A stretch of DNA of 24,042 nt, taken from an uncultured Eubacterium sp. GTDB lineage: Bacteria; Bacillota; Clostridia; Lachnospirales; Lachnospiraceae. Both the position numbers and the translations under genes were made by a program. Below, piece after piece: positions 21,308 through 24,042 of this stretch; the first letter of the stretch is position 1; each line of letters opens with the position of its first letter. The notes beneath the pieces were generated by a model. It was not told the DNA's origin, ran no database searches, and saw only the letters and a program-made list of their open reading frames with translations. Location of the stretch: NCBI GenBank assembly GCA_934358495.1, contig CAKRKO010000037.1, positions 1 through 24,042 on the forward strand, read 5' to 3'.

Positions 21308-22009
21308 ATGAGACGCATTTTACTGGCAGAAGACAACGATAATTTACGGGAACTGATCACAGATTTTCTGTCGGAACATGGATTTGAAGTAGATGCCGCA
21401 GCAGATGGGGAAGAGGCATGGGAGGCAGTACAGACCAAAAGTTATCAGATCATCCTGTTAGACGTTATGATGCCGGGCATGGATGGTTTCACACTTTGCA
21501 AAAAAATCAGAGAACGGGAATCTGTGCCGGTTCTTTTCCTGACTGCGCGTGTTCTGGAGGAAGATCAGCTGCATGGATATGAACTTGGTGCAGATGATTA
21601 TATATTGAAACCATTTTCATTAAAGGTGCTTCTGGCAAAATGCAGGGCTGTACTGGAACGCTATCAGCAGGGCATGCCAAAAGAACAGAAGGAAGGACTG
21701 GTGCTCGATGAAGAGCGGCAACAATTTTTATGCGGTGGAAGTCCGGTGAAATTACAGTCATTAGATTTCCGTCTGTTATCCTATTTTTACCAGAATCCGA
21801 ACCGTATTTTGACAAGAGAGCAGATTATTTTGAAACTCTGGGGTTACGAGTATGATGGAAATGACAGATCAGTAGATACGCATGTGAAAAATCTGCGCAA
21901 AGCATTAGGAGATTATGGTCGTTGTATCCGGACAATTGTAAAAAAAGGATATGTGTTTGAACGAAACAAAAAGGCAGAAGGATTGACAGCAGAAGAGCAG
22001 GAGGGATGA
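21308..22009 (+). CDS. OmpR/PhoB-family response regulator
   Basis: 233 residues. The receiver domain (1-120) has acidic residues DN at 9-11, phospho-acceptor Asp52 (ILLDVMMPGMDG), Thr79 (FLTA) and Lys101 (LKPF). A winged-helix DNA-binding domain (about 128-222) follows, with LDFRLLSYFYQNPNRILTREQIILKLWGYEYDGNDRSVDTHVKNLRKAL and the C-terminal IRTIVKKGYVFE hairpin. ATG 21308 is chosen because GGGGGA lies eight bases upstream; an in-frame GTG at 21266 lacks such a site. It overlaps the kinase gene. The signal and targets are unknown; whether it binds CGTTAG-N6-CTAAT is not testable from sequence, and OmpR-type sites are usually direct repeats. Confidence 0.95.
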   Translation: MRRILLAEDNDNLRELITDFLSEHGFEVDAAADGEEAWEAVQTKSYQIILLDVMMPGMDGFTLCKKIRERESVPVLFLTARVLEEDQLHGYELGADDYILKPFSLKVLLAKCRAVLERYQQGMPKEQKEGLVLDEERQQFLCGGSPVKLQSLDFRLLSYFYQNPNRILTREQIILKLWGYEYDGNDRSVDTHVKNLRKALGDYGRCIRTIVKKGYVFERNKKAEGLTAEEQEG

Positions 22010-22011
22010 GG

Positions 22012-23652
22012 TTGAAAAAAATAAAAGATCTGTGGGGAGAGCGAAGAAAAATATGGAGAGAGTATAAAACGGCATTTTTGATAGAAATCATATTTTTGTG
22101 TGTGGCAATTACAGCCACCGGGCTTTTGATCCGAATGTCACAGAAAGTTTGGCAGGAAAAACTGGAACTGATGACGAAAAATGTGCAAAATCTGGTAGAA
22201 TCCAATTTAGATACCAGAAAAGCGGAAACGCGGACACAATTAAAGAATAATGTTTTTATAGATTTAAAAAATATTTTACCGGACACAGGGAATCCAGAGT
22301 GGGACAGTCAGTTTGGCTTAAAATTGCAATTCTTTGGAGAGTCAGATGAAGTTATATGTGAATTGGAGAATACAGAAGTAGGTTGTATCTGGACATCATA
22401 TGATCAGGAAACAAAAAAGTTAAAGAAAGAATGGATTTCACTGAAAAAGTGTATTGAAAAATCAGAATCGAGCGAAAATGGTGGAATGAACAGTTTTCAA
22501 GAATTTTATCGGAAGCAGAACGGACAGGTAAGACTCAAAAAACTGAAAGGTTATTATAATGGAAATACGTTTAATGTCAGCGAAGTACAATTCCAGAGCA
22601 TTTTAGATGAAAATGCAGTGTGGAATACACCGGTAGCAAGTTCAAATTATAAATCAGTCGTATGTCGTGTGGCAAATTTAGCAGATGTTTCAGAAGTTGA
22701 ACTGGAAGATGTTACATTAGAGCAGGGAGGAATAGAACTGTTTGCATATCTGCCGGCACAAAATGTACAGTATGGCCTTGAAAGTCAGGCAACTAAGCTG
22801 CAAAATCATGCAGAAGGCAGAATCAGCGGATATAATCTGACTTCTTATCAAATTGGAATATATGCCGATACATTTTACCTGGCAACACATGACGGAAATT
22901 TGAAGAATTTCACGTTGCCTATCTGGCTGATCGGTCAGGCACTTGCAGTTCTGCTTATTATTGTATATTTGTATTTGTATAAGAAAAGAAAGGAGTTGGT
23001 CAGTTTAAGAAATACATTTATCAATGCCATGGCTCATGAGATGAAGACACCGGCAGCGGTGATCAAAAACAGCGCAGAATGTCTGGAGGATGGAATTCAT
23101 CCGGAAAAACGGACAGGATATATAAGTATGATACAAAAGGAAGCAGATCATATGAATCAGCTTCTGATGTCGATGCTGACATATACAAGGCTCAGTGATT
23201 CTTCCTATGATCTGCATATGGAAAAATGTTCTCTGCAAAAAATGATGGTATTATGCTGTGATCATTATAAAGAGCAGATTGAAAAAAAGAGTATTCAGGT
23301 TATTTGGGATGTTACGGAGGAAGAAAATGCTGTCTGTGATAAAAAAATGTTGTCAATGGTAATGGATAATTTCCTTTCGAATGCAGTACGTTTTTGTCCA
23401 TCCGGCGGAGTCATCCGACTGTCTGTCAGCAGGAATTATGTCAGTGTATATAATGAGGGAATACAAATTCCGGATAATCGGAAAAAAGAAATCTGGACAC
23501 CAATGTATCTTATGGATGATTCCAGAACTAAAACAGGAACAACTTCTGGCATGGGACTGGCAATCAGTGCAATTATTTTGAAAGCACATCATGCAGAATA
23601 TGGTGTTGAAAATGTAGAAGGAGGAGTGAAATTTTATTTTAAACTAAAATAA
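22012..23652 (+). CDS. Membrane sensor histidine kinase
   Basis: 546 residues from TTG 22012. One membrane helix lies at about 20-41, an external sensing region of about 260 residues follows (no domain recognised), and a second helix is at about 301-324. HisKA comes next with phospho-acceptor His342 in AMAHEMKTPAAVIKN. The ATPase domain has N box DNFLSNAVRFCP (about 452-463), G1-like YNEG and G2 GMGLAIS. It is the partner of the adjacent response regulator. ATG 22006 overlaps the regulator stop (ATGA), but AGGAGG at 21999-22004 is only one base from it and seven from TTG 22012, so the TTG is preferred. The external region is more AT-rich than neighbouring genes. Confidence 0.93.
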   Translation: MKKIKDLWGERRKIWREYKTAFLIEIIFLCVAITATGLLIRMSQKVWQEKLELMTKNVQNLVESNLDTRKAETRTQLKNNVFIDLKNILPDTGNPEWDSQFGLKLQFFGESDEVICELENTEVGCIWTSYDQETKKLKKEWISLKKCIEKSESSENGGMNSFQEFYRKQNGQVRLKKLKGYYNGNTFNVSEVQFQSILDENAVWNTPVASSNYKSVVCRVANLADVSEVELEDVTLEQGGIELFAYLPAQNVQYGLESQATKLQNHAEGRISGYNLTSYQIGIYADTFYLATHDGNLKNFTLPIWLIGQALAVLLIIVYLYLYKKRKELVSLRNTFINAMAHEMKTPAAVIKNSAECLEDGIHPEKRTGYISMIQKEADHMNQLLMSMLTYTRLSDSSYDLHMEKCSLQKMMVLCCDHYKEQIEKKSIQVIWDVTEEENAVCDKKMLSMVMDNFLSNAVRFCPSGGVIRLSVSRNYVSVYNEGIQIPDNRKKEIWTPMYLMDDSRTKTGTTSGMGLAISAIILKAHHAEYGVENVEGGVKFYFKLK

Positions 23653-23664
23653 TTTGGATGTTAA

Positions 23665-23707
23665 AAAGAAAGACAATTCTGTGAAAAAGCAGAAATTGTC
23701 TTTCTTT
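23665..23707 (+). terminator. Terminator of the two-component operon
   Basis: A 14-bp perfect stem (23665-23678 with 23694-23707) continued by three more pairs with one bulge, loop TGAAAAAG. The right arm is T-rich (TCTTTCTTT). It lies 13 bases after the kinase stop. Confidence 0.78.
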
Positions 23708-23727
23708 GGTAAAACGGTAAAAAATAG

Positions 23728-23756
23728 TTGACTTTTGAAAATTAGAGTGGTACTAT
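23728..23756 (+). promoter_or_regulatory. Tandem rRNA-type promoter P1
   Basis: TTGACT (23728-23733), a 17-bp spacer and TACTAT (23751-23756). It is the first of three evenly built sigma-A promoters in the last 320 bases. Confidence 0.65.
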
Positions 23757-23863
23757 TAGCAAGCTGTCGCTGACGTGGCAGACTGATAAGGAAAACATCT
23801 AAACAGCATGGAATGCGTCTGGTTTTAATGTAAAACTTAAGTCAGAAAAAAGAAAAAAAGTTG

Positions 23864-23892
23864 TTGACATAGTTTGACAAATATGTTAATCT
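23864..23892 (+). promoter_or_regulatory. Tandem rRNA-type promoter P2
   Basis: TTGACA (23864-23869), a 17-bp spacer and TAATCT (23887-23892). It is preceded by an A-rich UP-like tract, AAAAAAGAAAAAAAG. AAAAAGTTGTTGACA is repeated at P3. Confidence 0.72.
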
Positions 23893-23949
23893 AAATGGGC
23901 TGTTGAAAGACAGAAAAATACAACAACTTAAAAGAAAAGAAAAAAGTTG

Positions 23950-23978
23950 TTGACAGACACTTCGGTATCTGATAAGAT
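23950..23978 (+). promoter_or_regulatory. Tandem rRNA-type promoter P3
   Basis: TTGACA (23950-23955), a 17-bp spacer and TAAGAT (23973-23978). The upstream A-rich tract and the strong boxes resemble clostridial rrn core promoters. Confidence 0.8.
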
Positions 23979-23984
23979 ATAAAA

Positions 23985-24042
23985 GTTGCTGAACAACAGC
24001 AAGACAAAGAACTTTGATAACTGAACAGTGAAATAACCTTGA
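23985..24042 (+). other. Leader of a ribosomal RNA operon, cut by window end
   Basis: GTTGCTGAACAACAGCAAC-type bases form a small hairpin, then AAAGAACTTTGATAACTGAACAGTG, a string typical of the leader just before 16S rRNA in Clostridia and related Firmicutes. No rRNA bases are identified within the window, so the operon itself is inferred. Confidence 0.7.

Overview
The window looks like chromosomal DNA from a spore-forming Firmicute, most likely a gut Lachnospiraceae relative. The reasons are the clostridial SpoIIA/SpoVA proteins, strong AGGAGG ribosome sites, GTG/TTG starts, 22-residue NGWW wall-binding repeats and low-to-moderate GC. This placement is inference from gene content; no search was run. 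All recognised genes are on the + strand.

Layout. 1-5640: 3' part of valS, folC, a 45-codon ORF and a membrane TPR/zinc-ribbon protein, closed by a long-stem terminator. 5641-6045: non-coding, with a 195-bp multi-helix palindrome. 6046-7595: the forespore sigma-F operon spoIIAA-spoIIAB-sigF. 7666-12883: a flavin redox block made of apbE (FMN transferase lipoprotein), a Gx/Hpre_diP_synt_I membrane protein, a four-domain FMN-binding protein, a small FMN-binding protein and a NapH/NosR-type membrane polyferredoxin. 12884-13735: non-coding, with a 23-bp inverted repeat around a 128-nt loop, a 24-bp repeat found again after the MATE gene, an orphan 3' fragment of a surface-protein gene, a terminator and a promoter. 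13736-17323: a 1195-residue secreted protein with an FMN_bind-like N-terminus, two Tp47-like modules, a FIVAR helix pair and seven 22-residue wall-binding repeats. 17371-19585: a sigma-G-type promoter, a small Cys-rich membrane protein, then spoVAA-spoVAB-spoVAC. 19586-21207: a leader with competing hairpins, a MATE transporter and its terminator. 21308-23652: an OmpR-type response regulator and histidine kinase. 23653-24042: a terminator, then three tandem sigma-A promoters and a leader typical of a ribosomal RNA operon that starts beyond the window.

The main result is a probable extracytoplasmic flavin-based electron-transfer system placed between the spoIIA and spoVA operons. Electrons would pass from the cytosolic side through the polyferredoxin to FMN covalently bound on a small FMN_bind protein (together a split NosR), then to the four-domain flavoprotein, and possibly to the wall-bound 1195-residue flavoprotein. 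ApbE would attach the FMN. Three transcription units of this block carry the same inverted repeat, CGTTAG-N6-CTAAT, at or just after the -10 box. This suggests one dedicated regulator, not encoded in the window. The biochemical roles follow from family knowledge; the pathway as a whole and the regulon are inference.
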